A DNA stretch of 64,000 nt from Pseudomonas mucidolens (GTDB taxonomy: Bacteria > Pseudomonadota > Gammaproteobacteria > Pseudomonadales > Pseudomonadaceae), in the NCBI RefSeq assembly GCF_900106045.1, contig NZ_LT629802.1, positions 3,782,001 to 3,846,000 on the forward strand, written 5' to 3'. Both the position numbers and the translations under genes were made by a program. A model generated the notes under the pieces. That model did no database searches. It saw only the letters and a program-made list of their open reading frames with translations, and was not told the origin of the DNA. This document shows positions 26,474 to 35,513 of this stretch, piece by piece. Numbering within the stretch: the first letter of the stretch is position 1; each line of letters opens with the position of its first letter.

Positions 26474-26982
26474 AAAACCTTCCAAAACCAGATTTCCCTC
26501 GACTCGTGATAGTCAGAGAATGTGCCTTCAATCGAGAAGCCCAATTGAATACGAGGATAGCTCAACCAGTCCGTCAACCTACGCCCATTCCACAGATCGA
26601 TATGGTCGCCACTGCGGTTACCGAAAGTTTCATCCCCTCGGCGCCAGAAGTCTTTGAAGAAAATGATGCCTTGTTGTCCTGACAGGGCTTCTGAGAAGTT
26701 ATCGGGCTTTATTTTCCTCACCGGCTGCACACCGGGGATGCGTATCAGACTTAAGGCTTTAGCCATTTCCTCTGCAGCCAGAATGTGGCTTTCACTTTTT
26801 GGATGGTGCCAACAATAACGCACACCTTTTAATCTACCGAGATCGGCACCGGCTCTGCGCATGGCGACCCCTAGGTTGATAGCGCATTGATCACTGAAAT
26901 TTTTGGCTCCATTGGTCCTGCACGGCGCAGCGTCTCCAAAAATTTCCGGATGGTTTTTCCATAACCTATCAAATGTGAGCAT
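26470..26982 (-). CDS. tae4: Type VI secretion amidase effector Tae4
   Basis: The start at 26982 has AAGGAA 8 bp upstream and gives 170 residues, the usual Tae4 size. A longer in-frame start would add 23 residues. Tae4 is an NlpC/P60-like DL-endopeptidase injected into the periplasm of rival bacteria, where it cuts the peptide stems of peptidoglycan. Catalytic Cys33 lies in FSDQCAINLGVAM and His127 in GDHIDLWNG. HILAAEEMAKAL and GIIFFKDFW are family motifs. No type VI structural genes lie in the window, so this is an orphan effector locus. Confidence 0.88.
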   Translation of the reverse strand: MLTFDRLWKNHPEIFGDAAPCRTNGAKNFSDQCAINLGVAMRRAGADLGRLKGVRYCWHHPKSESHILAAEEMAKALSLIRIPGVQPVRKIKPDNFSEALSGQQGIIFFKDFWRRGDETFGNRSGDHIDLWNGRRLTDWLSYPRIQLGFSIEGTFSDYHESREIWFWKVL

Positions 26983-27051
26983 TGCGCTTTTCCTTAGCGT
27001 TTTTTTGTCCTCGCGTACCGTAACAAACGGCTTACATTCGATGGAGATCAC

Positions 27052-27494
27052 CTTCGCGAGCGGATGAAAATCAGAAGGATCCTACTGACGTGTAGATGTT
27101 GATTGCAGGAATGCACAGACACATCACCCTTGCGCCCGCCCCTAAAACTGCTCAACCACGTCAATCGGCCAATTCGCAAGCCTCCAGGCAAATCATCCTG
27201 AGCGCCGTACTCGGTTTTTCCGACTGATACGGCCAGGACTGGGATGCGTTCTGGGATGCCATCACCGCTCTGTGAGCAATCCAGGCTTTGCCGAGAAAAC
27301 CTTGGCCGATGCCTGTTGCCTCAACGCTTAAATCCCAGCAGATAGGGCTGTTGTGGCGAACGGGCTTGTCGGGGGCGCTGGTGGAGCAAGCACTCATCAG
27401 CCTGGATGCGGAATAATCAGCCCGTGAAACACCGATGAACTCAGGCTTTGTTGATCTGTTGACCATTCCCACACAGCCCCTCGAACAAAGCCGA
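27052..27494. other. Gene-free stretch with a partial dispersed repeat
   Basis: A 125-codon minus-strand frame lies mostly here but has no recognisable domain. Positions about 27316-27372 (CTCAACGCTTAAATCC, then GATAGGGCTGTTGTGGCG) match the left part of the 230-bp repeat element at 54710-54939, so this is a truncated copy. Confidence 0.6.
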
Positions 27495-27881
27495 TTACTG
27501 TTGCTGAAAGGTCTCAAGATAAGCCAGCAAGTTTTCAATCTTTTCCTGATCGCTGATGCCCCAGAAAATCATCCGCGTGCCGCTCACCACTTTCTTCGGA
27601 TTCTCGATATAGGCCGCGAGTTTTTCCCGCGTCCACACCACGCCCGAATTTTTCATCGCCTCGGAGTACTGGTAGTCCATCGTGCTCCCGGCCGGACGAT
27701 CGATAATGCCGTTCAACTGTGGCCCGAAACCGCCACGAGCATTCAGCCCAACGCTGTGGCATCCACCACAGGTTTTGCTGAACAGTTTTGCGCCGGCTTC
27801 AATGTCACCGGCGGCCATTGCCTGAGTGCTGTGGAGACCGCCAAGGGTCAGGGCAAGGGTCAGTAACGCGGCACGCTTCAT
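27495..27881 (-). CDS. Class I cytochrome c
   Basis: A 128-residue periplasmic electron carrier. A signal peptide (cleavage after AMA) is followed by a single heme c site CGGCH at 38-42 and the axial Met in SGTRMIFWGI. The order KLFSKTCGGCHSVG, GFGPQLNGIIDRPAG, YSEAMKNSG and WTREKLAAYIENPKKVV is that of mitochondrial-type c2 cytochromes. No reductase or oxidase partner is adjacent. Confidence 0.93.
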   Translation of the reverse strand: MKRAALLTLALTLGGLHSTQAMAAGDIEAGAKLFSKTCGGCHSVGLNARGGFGPQLNGIIDRPAGSTMDYQYSEAMKNSGVVWTREKLAAYIENPKKVVSGTRMIFWGISDQEKIENLLAYLETFQQQ

Positions 27882-27920
27882 GGAATAACTCTCGGCAACG
27901 ATGGTGGGGGCAGGCGGTAA

Positions 27921-28352
27921 TTATGCCTGTTCACAAGGCCGCTCACCCAACCGCTCCACCAGACGAACCAGATAGCCATCCGGGTCCTGCAGCAAAAACT
28001 GTCGCTGCCCTACCTCCACCTCATTTGCTCGATACCAGACGTCTTCGACGTCGCGAAACAGCGGCCAACCGGCCACTTTCAATCGTTGCAGGATCGGCGC
28101 TACGGCAGGCACCTCGACTTGTAGGTTGATGCCTCGCCCCAGTGGCTTTTCGAGGGGGCCGGTGAGCCATTGGCCAGCCTGAGAATCGTATTGCTCCAGC
28201 ATGATGTGCGCGCCTTGCAAGTCGAGGTAGGCAAATCCCTCTTCGATACGTTGATAGGCAATGTCAAAACCCAACTGGGTAACCCAGAAACTCAGGCTGG
28301 TGCCAAGGGCTGTCACCGTGAGTTCAGGAACAAGGGGATTGCGCTTAAACAT
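27921..28352 (-). CDS. VOC-family bleomycin-resistance-like protein
   Basis: The start at 28352 gives 143 residues (MFKRNPLVPELTVTALGTSL). The two beta-alpha-beta-beta-beta halves of the vicinal-oxygen-chelate fold are visible. FWVTQLGFDIAYQRIEEGFAYLDLQGAHIMLEQ is followed by VWYRANEVEVGQRQFLLQDPDGYLVRLVE. This is the architecture of bleomycin-binding proteins and glyoxalase-like enzymes. Ligand-binding or metal-dependent function cannot be told apart. A GNAT acetyltransferase gene lies just upstream on the same strand. Confidence 0.85.
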   Translation of the reverse strand: MFKRNPLVPELTVTALGTSLSFWVTQLGFDIAYQRIEEGFAYLDLQGAHIMLEQYDSQAGQWLTGPLEKPLGRGINLQVEVPAVAPILQRLKVAGWPLFRDVEDVWYRANEVEVGQRQFLLQDPDGYLVRLVERLGERPCEQA

Positions 28353-28387
28353 AGAAATCCTTGAATGGAAAGAGCACTGCTCGGTGA

Positions 28388-28909
28388 TTAGGCCGGCACT
28401 CGCCACACCATGGCACAGCGGCTCCCCGGCGCAAAACCATAGAGGTATTCATCACGCAGAAGCGCGGCCAGGCGCGGGTCCGACTTCGCCAGCGCATCCT
28501 GCTCAAACCCCAGGCGCTGGTAGAACGGGGCGTTCCAGGGCACATCACTAAAGGTGGTCAAGGTCAGCGCCCGCAGCCGTTGGGATGTCGCTTCGTTCAT
28601 CACCGTTTCGAGCAACCGCCGCCCCACGCCCTGCCCTTGCATCGACTGTTTGACCGACAGCTCGTGGATATGGAGATCATCGCCATACCGTTGCGCGCTG
28701 AGAAAACCCACCCGTTGATTGCTCGCGCCCATCGCGACCCAGCAGGTGGAAAGCGCGATCAGTCGCCGATGCTGTTCTACCGCCATGACCTCTGCTTCGG
28801 CGAGCCAATGCAACCCTTCGATTCGACGGAAGGCCTGGGCGGCGGAGCGTTCTATTGCGGGCAGCAGCGCCGCATCGCGAGGGACGGCAAGCCGGATAAC
28901 AATGGACAT
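28388..28909 (-). CDS. GNAT-family N-acetyltransferase
   Basis: The 173-residue protein has the GNAT fold. VGFLSAQRYGDDLHIHELSV is motif D/A strand 4 and MQGQGVGRRLLETVMNEA holds the acetyl-CoA pyrophosphate loop (Q/RxxGxG/A). LTTFSDVPWNAPFYQRLGFE is the C-terminal motif. The substrate is unknown. It is separated from the VOC gene by 35 bp and may be cotranscribed with it. Confidence 0.88.
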   Translation of the reverse strand: MSIVIRLAVPRDAALLPAIERSAAQAFRRIEGLHWLAEAEVMAVEQHRRLIALSTCWVAMGASNQRVGFLSAQRYGDDLHIHELSVKQSMQGQGVGRRLLETVMNEATSQRLRALTLTTFSDVPWNAPFYQRLGFEQDALAKSDPRLAALLRDEYLYGFAPGSRCAMVWRVPA

Positions 28910-29094
28910 GAGACGACCTGGAAAAATGCTGGGTATCGCAGCTCACCCTAAGCGCGATTCGTCGGTATCGTACCTGTGAGGTAACTATCCCATAGCCTGG
29001 CGAATGACCACCCATCGAATACGAAATATCCGATCGAACCTATCTCGCGGTCGCCCACTCCACCTTATTGAACCCGGATGGAGGGGTAGGACTC

Positions 29095-29472
29095 ATGGCT
29101 CAGCCATCAATATTGGTGCTGGAAGACGACGCGATCATTCGCGCGCTGATGGTCGAAGTGCTGGAAGAGTTCGGCGCGGTGGTCACTTCCTTCCCGTCGG
29201 CGGATGAAGGGATGATTTTTCTGGAGCGAGCCAGCGATCCGGTGGATTTGATTGTCAGCGATATCCAGATGCCCGGCCTGCTCAACGGCTATGACTTGAG
29301 CCGGGTAGTGGCTCACCGCTGGCCTGCATTACCGGTGGTGCTGACGTCCGGCAATACAGGGATGGCCGCGCAGTTGGGCAGCCATGTGAAGTTTCTGCCC
29401 AAACCGTGGAGCACTGAACGCCTGCTTGATTATGTGCAAGCGGCATTGGAGGAAGGACAGTCCGTGCATTAA
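29095..29472 (+). CDS. Single-domain response regulator (CheY-like)
   Basis: The start at 29095 follows GGAGGGGTAGG. The 125 residues form a receiver domain only: acidic pair E10-D11-D12, phospho-acceptor D56 in LIVSDIQMPG, Ser/Thr in VLTSGN and Lys in FLPKPW. Such regulators act through protein contacts rather than DNA. It precedes the bphO-bphP operon by 200 bp in the same direction and could be the partner of the BphP kinase, which has no receiver domain; this is inference from position. Confidence 0.88.
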   Translation: MAQPSILVLEDDAIIRALMVEVLEEFGAVVTSFPSADEGMIFLERASDPVDLIVSDIQMPGLLNGYDLSRVVAHRWPALPVVLTSGNTGMAAQLGSHVKFLPKPWSTERLLDYVQAALEEGQSVH

Positions 29473-29672
29473 TGGCGTTGCGACATCACCGCGCTCGAAC
29501 TTCGCACCAGGTGCTGGGGTCTGTTTTTAACAGTCCAGGAACTTTTTGATCATACGGTCAGTTTTATCACCACCTACCCCAGACAAGGGTAATGGGTTGT
29601 GTAGAATCGTCGCTCACACCCCATTAACGCGTCGGCCACGACCCGTCCTGGCCTTAAGTTCGAGCTTACCGA

Positions 29673-30288
29673 ATGCACTCACAGGCCCCTGACGTTGGTG
29701 TGCCCCCCTTGCTGGATGCCTTGCGCTCAGGCACCGCCCTGCTACACGTTGCCCTGGAAAAGCGCCTGCCGTTCTTTGCGCCGCGGTTGGATGCCGACTG
29801 GTATCAACGCGTGCTCCAGGCTTACTACGGTTTCTACCGTCCAATAGAGGCGAGACTACACGACGGCGGCTTGATTCCGATCGGATTTGACCAGGCCTTA
29901 CGGGCGAAAACACCGACTTTGCGCAACGATCTCAATGCTCTAGGCTTGAGCGATGAAGCGATATCCGCCCTGTCCCAATGCCCGTCCTTGCCGCACCTCG
30001 ACACGCCGGCCGCCTGCCTGGGCGCGCTGTACGTGCTGGAAGGCGCCACCCTTGGCGGCCAAATACTGCGGCGGGAAATGGCCCAACGATTGGCACTGAA
30101 TGCCGACAATGGCGGCGCCTTCCTGAATGTCTATGGCACCGAAACGGGCCGGCGCTGGAAGCGCTTTCTCGACTATCTGGCTGATGTCCCGCTGGCCCCC
30201 CCAAGGCCGCCAGCAGGCCGTGGATGCGGCGCGCTGGACATTCAGCTGTTTTGAGCAATGGCTCGACAGCCAGGAGGTATTGCTATGA
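29673..30288 (+). pseudogene. bphO: Heme oxygenase BphO with a frameshift in a C7 tract
   Basis: BphO opens heme to biliverdin, the chromophore of BphP. The frame starting at 29673 reads a normal heme-oxygenase sequence (RSGTALLHVALEKRLPFFAP with the proximal His, LYVLEGATLGGQILRREMAQ) up to LDYLADVPLAP. At a run of seven C (30196-30202) it then turns into an unrelated tail and stops at 30254. With one C fewer, the frame continues QGRQQAVDAARWTFSCFEQW, ending LDSQEVLL with a TGA that overlaps the bphP ATG (30285-30288). That is the normal C-terminus and the expected coupling. Either the copy is frameshifted, it is switched by slippage, or there is a sequencing error. Confidence 0.85.
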
Positions 30289-32528
30289 AACCTGAAGATT
30301 TTGAAGAGCTGCTAGCCAACTGTGCCGACGAGCCCATTCGCTTTCCCGGTGCGATCCAGCCCCATGGGGTATTGCTGACGCTGTCGGAGCCCGGCCTGCA
30401 GATCGTACAAGTCAGCGCCAACGTGGCTGACCTGTTCAATCAGCAGCCCGAAGCGCTGCTGGGCCAGCCATTGCACGCGCTGATCGGCACCGAACCCGCC
30501 GAAGCCGTTCTCCAGATGCTCCTGCACAACACTTTCATCGACGCGCCAGCCCTGCATATCACCCTGCACGGCAGCGAGTTCGAAGGCTTGCTGCACCGCC
30601 ACCAAGGTGTGCTGGTGCTGGAGTTCGAGCCACTCATCAAGCATTTTCAACCCACTGCCCTCAACGGCCGAACCAGCAACCTGAGCAAGATGCTGCAACG
30701 CTTGCAGTCAGCGAAAACCCTGCAGGCCTTATACGAAATCAGCGTCACTGAAATTCAAGCCATGACCGGTTACGACCGGGTGCTGATTTATCGCTTCGAG
30801 GAAGAAGGCCACGGCCAGGTCATCGCCGAAGCGTCCGCCCCCGCCATGGAACTGTTCAATGGCCTGTTCTTCCCAGCGTCCGACATTCCAGAACAAGCCC
30901 GCGAGCTGTACCGCAGCAACTGGCTGCGAATCATCCCCAACGCAGACTACGAGCCCGTACCGCTGGTGCCCAAGCTGCGCCCGGATACCGGCCAGCCGCT
31001 GGACCTGACTTTCGCCACGTTGCGCAGTGTGTCGCCGATCCACTGCCAATACATGAAGAACATGGGCGTGTTGTCGTCCATGAGCATCTCGCTGATGAAG
31101 GGTGACAAACTGTGGGGGCTGATCAGTTGCGGCAATCGTCAGCCGCTGTACATCCCCCACCAGCTGCGTACTGTCTGCCAGAGCATCGGCCAGGTGTTGT
31201 CCTTGCAGATCAGCGCTATGGAGGCCTTGGACATCAGCCGTCAGCGCGAGGAAAAAGTCGAGGCGCTGACCCTGCTCAACCAGGCAATGATCGCCTCGGC
31301 GCAAAACGTGTTCGAGGGCCTGACCGAGTGCCCGCAGGTGCTGATGGACCTGGTGCAGGCCAGCGGCGTGGCGATCATCGACGACAAGCAATTGCACTGC
31401 TACGGCAACTGCCCGGAACCTGTGCAGATCCGCGCGCTGCACAAATGGTTGCAGGAAACCGGGCAGTCGGTATTCGCCAGCCATAACCTGTCATCGGTCT
31501 ACCCGCCCGCGGCGCACTATCAACACGTGGCCAGCGGCGTATTGGCCATGAGCCTGCCCAAGCCGGTGGACAATGGCGTGCTGTGGTTTCGCCCGGAAGT
31601 GAGTGAAAGCATCAACTGGAGCGGCGATCCCCGGAAATCTCTGGACCTGGAAAACCTGGACGCGGGCATGCGCCTTCGCCCACGCACATCGTTTGAAATC
31701 TGGAAAGTGAAAATGGCCGGTATCTCCAGCCGGTGGAGCCACGGCGAGCGCTTTGCCGCCCATGATCTGCGGCGTTCGGCCTTGGAGAATGACTTGGCGC
31801 GTCAGGTCCAGCGCGAACAGCAAGCGGTGCGTGCCCGCGACGAGTTGGTGGCGGTGGTATCCCACGACCTGCGTAACCCGATGACCGTGATTTCCATGCT
31901 CTGCGGCATGATGCAAAAAGCCTTCAGCTCCGATGGGTCCCACTCTTCACGACGCATTTCATCGGCCATCGACACCATGCAGCAAGCCGCTGCGCGCATG
32001 AACGTGCTACTGGAAGACTTGCTCGACACCTCGAAGATTGAAGCCGGTCGCTACACCGTCAAACCGGTGCCGCTGGACGTCAGCCAGATCTTCGAAGAAG
32101 CCTGTTCCTTGCTGGCGCCGCTGGCACTCGAAAAGAGTATCGACCTGTCGTTCCACGCCGAGCCTGGCCTGCAGATCAACGCCGATCCGGAGCGTTTGTT
32201 TCAGGTGCTGTCGAACCTGATCGGCAACGCCATCAAGTTCACCCCGCGCCAAGGAAATGTGGGAGTCTCGGCCATGGGCAATGATCAGGAGATTGTCTTT
32301 TCGGTGCGTGACTCCGGGGAAGGTATCGCCCCTGATCAGTTGCCCCATGTGTTTGATCGCTACTGGACCCAGACCGAAAACAATCCCTCCGGCACCGGTC
32401 TCGGCCTGTACATCACCCAGGGCATCGTCAAGGCCCACGGTGGGCGAATTGAGGCCGAGAGTGAGCTGGGCCGCGGCAGTGAATTCCGCTTTACCGTGCC
32501 CAGGGTGACGCTGGCCCCAGGCACCTGA
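30285..32528 (+). CDS. bphP: Bacteriophytochrome histidine kinase
   Basis: The start at 30285 has AGGAGG 8 bp upstream; 747 residues. It is a red/far-red light sensor that carries biliverdin and signals through a histidine kinase. Order of domains: PAS (about 15-115) with chromophore Cys13 just before the IRFPGAIQPHG motif; GAF with PASDIP at 197-202; PHY (about 320-490); HisKA with H527 in VVSHDLRNPM; HATPase with NLIGNAIKFTP and GTGLGLYITQG. All key residues are present. It is coupled to bphO upstream. Confidence 0.95.
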   Translation: MKPEDFEELLANCADEPIRFPGAIQPHGVLLTLSEPGLQIVQVSANVADLFNQQPEALLGQPLHALIGTEPAEAVLQMLLHNTFIDAPALHITLHGSEFEGLLHRHQGVLVLEFEPLIKHFQPTALNGRTSNLSKMLQRLQSAKTLQALYEISVTEIQAMTGYDRVLIYRFEEEGHGQVIAEASAPAMELFNGLFFPASDIPEQARELYRSNWLRIIPNADYEPVPLVPKLRPDTGQPLDLTFATLRSVSPIHCQYMKNMGVLSSMSISLMKGDKLWGLISCGNRQPLYIPHQLRTVCQSIGQVLSLQISAMEALDISRQREEKVEALTLLNQAMIASAQNVFEGLTECPQVLMDLVQASGVAIIDDKQLHCYGNCPEPVQIRALHKWLQETGQSVFASHNLSSVYPPAAHYQHVASGVLAMSLPKPVDNGVLWFRPEVSESINWSGDPRKSLDLENLDAGMRLRPRTSFEIWKVKMAGISSRWSHGERFAAHDLRRSALENDLARQVQREQQAVRARDELVAVVSHDLRNPMTVISMLCGMMQKAFSSDGSHSSRRISSAIDTMQQAAARMNVLLEDLLDTSKIEAGRYTVKPVPLDVSQIFEEACSLLAPLALEKSIDLSFHAEPGLQINADPERLFQVLSNLIGNAIKFTPRQGNVGVSAMGNDQEIVFSVRDSGEGIAPDQLPHVFDRYWTQTENNPSGTGLGLYITQGIVKAHGGRIEAESELGRGSEFRFTVPRVTLAPGT

Positions 32529-32536
32529 GGCAACGC

Positions 32537-33853
32537 TTACACCGGCAATATCACCAGCGCCTCCAGCCCGCCGCCGGGGCGCTCCAGCAACGTCAGGGTG
32601 CCGCCATGCTCGAGGACAATCGCCCGCGCGCTGGAAAGCCCCAAGCCGACGCCGCCGGTACTTTTGTTGCGTGAACCTTCCAGGCGGAAAAATGGCAGGA
32701 ATACCTGTTCGTGGAGCCGCGCAGGAATGCCCGGCCCACGGTCCAACACACGAATCACCACCTGCCCGGCGCGCTGCTGCAGTTCAATCTCGGGAGCCTG
32801 GGCATAATGCACCGCGTTTTCCATCAGGTTGGTCATGACGCGCTTGAGCCCCAGGGGCCGGCCGAAATACACCAGCCGCGGCGGGCCGCTGAACGTGATG
32901 TCGACGGACTGGTCGCGGTAGTCGTCCACCAGGGTTTGCAGGAGTTCGGCCAGGTCCAGTTGGGTAGCCTGCTCCAGACGTGCATCGTCGCGAAAGAACG
33001 CCAGGGCGCTGTTGATCATGCCCTGCATCTCGTCGACGTCACGGAACAGTTTCTGCTGCTGATCACTGTCTTCAATGAATTCGCCGCGCAGCCGCAGGCG
33101 CGTCAAGGGCGCACGCAAATCATGGGAAATGGCCGCAAGCATCTGGGTCCGGTCCTGAATGAAGTGCTGCAACTGAGCCTGCATGCCATTGAATGCGAGG
33201 ATCGCCTGGCGGATTTCGTGCGGACCGACCGGCTCGATGGGCGGCGCCCGAAAGTCGGCACCGAAACGCCGGACGCCTTGGGCGAAATGTTGCAGCGGCC
33301 GGGCCAGGCGGCGCGTCGCAACCAGTGTGACCAGCGCCGTGGAAATCAGCACCATCACCAGCACGATAGCACTGCGCGGCCCCTCGGCCAGGCCCCAACT
33401 GCGCGAGGTGGTGCTGAACACCAGCCACGAATGGTCGGTCAGTTCCACCAGCAACGCGTAATGCCCGCCGGGACCGGACCAGTCTGTGGGTTCAAAGCCC
33501 TCGACCCGGCGCTGCGGCCATTTCAGTAGATCCACGAAGACTTCCTGTCCCGAGTAGAAATCGTCGTCCTCGACCACCGGCAAGCCGAAGCGGTCGGGAT
33601 TGACCGACCACTCCACGCTGAAGCCGCTATCGCCAGCGGTCTGGGCCAGGCTCGGGCGCTGGGCCGGCTCCGCCGCTTCAATCATCCGCACCACCACCGC
33701 CACCCTGTCCAGAAGACCAATCTCGCTCAAGGGCGGCCGCGCCCAAACGCCCGCGAGCTGGCCAAACAGGGCGTTGAATGCCAGGGCGGTGAGCATCGCG
33801 ATCACGATGGTCAGGGCGATCCAGCGGGCCACAGTGTCATGGGGACGCGTCAT
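32537..33853 (-). CDS. Two-component sensor histidine kinase (EnvZ/CpxA-like)
   Basis: The 438-residue inner-membrane kinase has a first membrane helix at about 11-32 and a periplasmic domain of about 130 residues. A second helix (SAIVLVMVLISTALVTLVA) leads into a HAMP region (RLARPLQHFAQGVRRFGADF). HisKA follows with phospho-acceptor H244 in ISHDLRAPL, then HATPase with NLMENAVHYAQ and GGVGLGLSSARAIV. The stimulus is unknown. The gene overlaps the response regulator gene by 4 bp. Confidence 0.92.
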   Translation of the reverse strand: MTRPHDTVARWIALTIVIAMLTALAFNALFGQLAGVWARPPLSEIGLLDRVAVVVRMIEAAEPAQRPSLAQTAGDSGFSVEWSVNPDRFGLPVVEDDDFYSGQEVFVDLLKWPQRRVEGFEPTDWSGPGGHYALLVELTDHSWLVFSTTSRSWGLAEGPRSAIVLVMVLISTALVTLVATRRLARPLQHFAQGVRRFGADFRAPPIEPVGPHEIRQAILAFNGMQAQLQHFIQDRTQMLAAISHDLRAPLTRLRLRGEFIEDSDQQQKLFRDVDEMQGMINSALAFFRDDARLEQATQLDLAELLQTLVDDYRDQSVDITFSGPPRLVYFGRPLGLKRVMTNLMENAVHYAQAPEIELQQRAGQVVIRVLDRGPGIPARLHEQVFLPFFRLEGSRNKSTGGVGLGLSSARAIVLEHGGTLTLLERPGGGLEALVILPV

Positions 33854-34560
33854 GAGCGGGTCACGCTGGCGGTGAACTGATAGCCACCATTGCGCACGGT
33901 GCGAATCATCGCCGGGCGCTTGGTGTCGAACTCCAGCTTGCGTCGCAAGCGACTGACCTGCACGTCGATACTGCGGTCGAACGCGTCATGGCTGTGGCCC
34001 CGTGCCAGGTTCAGCAACTGCTCGCGGGTCAGTACGTGCTGCGGGTGCTCGACGAACACCAGCAACAGATCGAACTCGCCGGTGGACAAGGGAATCATCA
34101 CCTGATCCGGCGAGCGCAGTTCGCGGCGGGTCAAGTCCAGCTGCCAGCCGGCGAAGCGGATCAGCGGCCGTGAATGATCACCGAGCGCCGTCGCGCCCTC
34201 ACCGGCACGTCGTAACACCGCGCGCACCCGAGCCAGCAACTCGCGGGCGTCGAAGGGCTTGCTCAGGTAATCATCGGCGCCCATCTCCAGGCCCACCACC
34301 CGATCGCTGAGTTCGCCCATGGCCGTCAGCATGATCACCGGTGTCGCGTAGCGTTGGCGCAGGCGCTGGCACAGCAGCAGGCCGTTTTCCCCCGGCAGCA
34401 TCAGGTCAAGGATGATCAGGTCGACGGGGTGTTGTTCCAAGGCCGCCCACAGCTGCTCGCCATTGGCAGCGGTCTGCACCGCGTAGCCATGTTGCAGGAA
34501 AAATTTCTTCAGCAGTTCAAGGACTTCGAGGTCATCGTCCACAATCAAAAGGTTGCTCAC
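33850..34560 (-). CDS. OmpR-family response regulator
   Basis: The 236-residue protein has a receiver domain (acidic VDDD at 7-10, phospho-acceptor D52 in LIILDLMLPG, Lys in YLSKPF) and an OmpR/PhoB winged helix. The latter is shown by STGEFDLLLVFVEHPQHVLT, then DRSIDVQVSRLRRKLE and IRTVRNGGYQF. It is the partner of the sensor kinase encoded immediately downstream. Divergent from the MlaA-like lipoprotein gene, which may be a target. Confidence 0.94.
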   Translation of the reverse strand: MSNLLIVDDDLEVLELLKKFFLQHGYAVQTAANGEQLWAALEQHPVDLIILDLMLPGENGLLLCQRLRQRYATPVIMLTAMGELSDRVVGLEMGADDYLSKPFDARELLARVRAVLRRAGEGATALGDHSRPLIRFAGWQLDLTRRELRSPDQVMIPLSTGEFDLLLVFVEHPQHVLTREQLLNLARGHSHDAFDRSIDVQVSRLRRKLEFDTKRPAMIRTVRNGGYQFTASVTRS

Positions 34561-34724
34561 CGGCGGGCATCACTCGGGTTGGTCGAAGCACCATTCAAAA
34601 CCATTCGGCACGCCCCGTCATATATTTCAATCGTGCAATAAAGCGTCAAAGGCGCAATAAAGCAGACATCTTCGGGCAAACCACGAATGCCAGCATCAAC
34701 CTCCCTTTTTCGGAGAGTGTGCTT

Positions 34725-35513
34725 ATGCGTGCGCAAACGTATCCCCGACACCTGGCTCGCCAGGCCGTGCTGCTGTTGACCGTGTCCTACCTGACAGGCT
34801 GCGCCAGCCCAGCGCCTGCGACGAGCACCACAGGTTGCGCACAGGTCGATTACCCCGTCTACGATCCCGCCGAATCGCTCAACCGTGGGGTGTTCGCGTT
34901 TAACCGGGCCGTCGACGACTATGCCTTGGCGCCTGTGGCCCGTGGCTACCAACACTTGCCGGAGTTCTTCCAGCAGGGTGTGCATAACTTTTCCAGCAAC
35001 TTCAGCGAACCCGAGGTTTTTATCAATGACCTGTTGCAGGGTAATCCGCTGCGTTCCATCAACACGCTGGGACGTTTTGCGCTAAACACCACCGTGGGCC
35101 TGGTGGGCGTGCTGGATGTCTCGGGGGCCATCGGTATCCCGCGTCACACCGCCGACTTCGGCCAGACCTTCGGTGTGTGGGGCATTGGCAACGGGCCTAT
35201 CCTCGAGCTGCCGTTACTGGGTACCAGTAACAGCCGGGATGCCGCCGGCAAGGTCTTGGGCTTCCTGGTGGCGCCATTGGGCGACAGCGACACCGTACAA
35301 ACCCTGGGCACCGTCAATCGGGTGGGAGGCACCGTGGACACCCGCGCGTCATTGCTGCCATTGACCGACAGCCTTCAGCAGTTGCCCGACTATTACAGCG
35401 CCTTGCGTAATGTGGTCGCCGAGCACCGTGCCGCCTATGTGCGGGAAGGCCAGGAAGGCGCCACCACACCCCCCACAAACCGCTGCGCAGAGGGCCAGGG
35501 CGATGATTTCTGA
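34725..35513 (+). CDS. MlaA/VacJ-family lipoprotein
   Basis: Start at 34725 (GGAG 9 bp upstream); a GTG two codons earlier is possible. The 262-residue product has a lipoprotein signal with lipobox YLTGC (Cys26). The MlaA core is visible: YDPAESLNRGVFAFNRAVDD, NNFSEPEVFINDLLQG-like NFSSNFSEPEVFINDLLQGN, and ADFGQTFGVWGIGNGPILEL. MlaA sits in the outer membrane and removes phospholipids from the outer leaflet for return by the Mla pathway. The other mla genes are not in the window. Confidence 0.92.
   Translation: MRAQTYPRHLARQAVLLLTVSYLTGCASPAPATSTTGCAQVDYPVYDPAESLNRGVFAFNRAVDDYALAPVARGYQHLPEFFQQGVHNFSSNFSEPEVFINDLLQGNPLRSINTLGRFALNTTVGLVGVLDVSGAIGIPRHTADFGQTFGVWGIGNGPILELPLLGTSNSRDAAGKVLGFLVAPLGDSDTVQTLGTVNRVGGTVDTRASLLPLTDSLQQLPDYYSALRNVVAEHRAAYVREGQEGATTPPTNRCAEGQGDDF

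Noticed and set aside
27161..27538. A 125-codon minus-strand frame next to cytochrome c
   Set aside because: No domain, no ribosome site, and part of it is a dispersed repeat.
29536..29575. GGAACTTTTTGATC-type sequence resembling an AlgU/sigma-E promoter before bphO
   Set aside because: The -35 part fits but no matching -10 element lies at the right distance.
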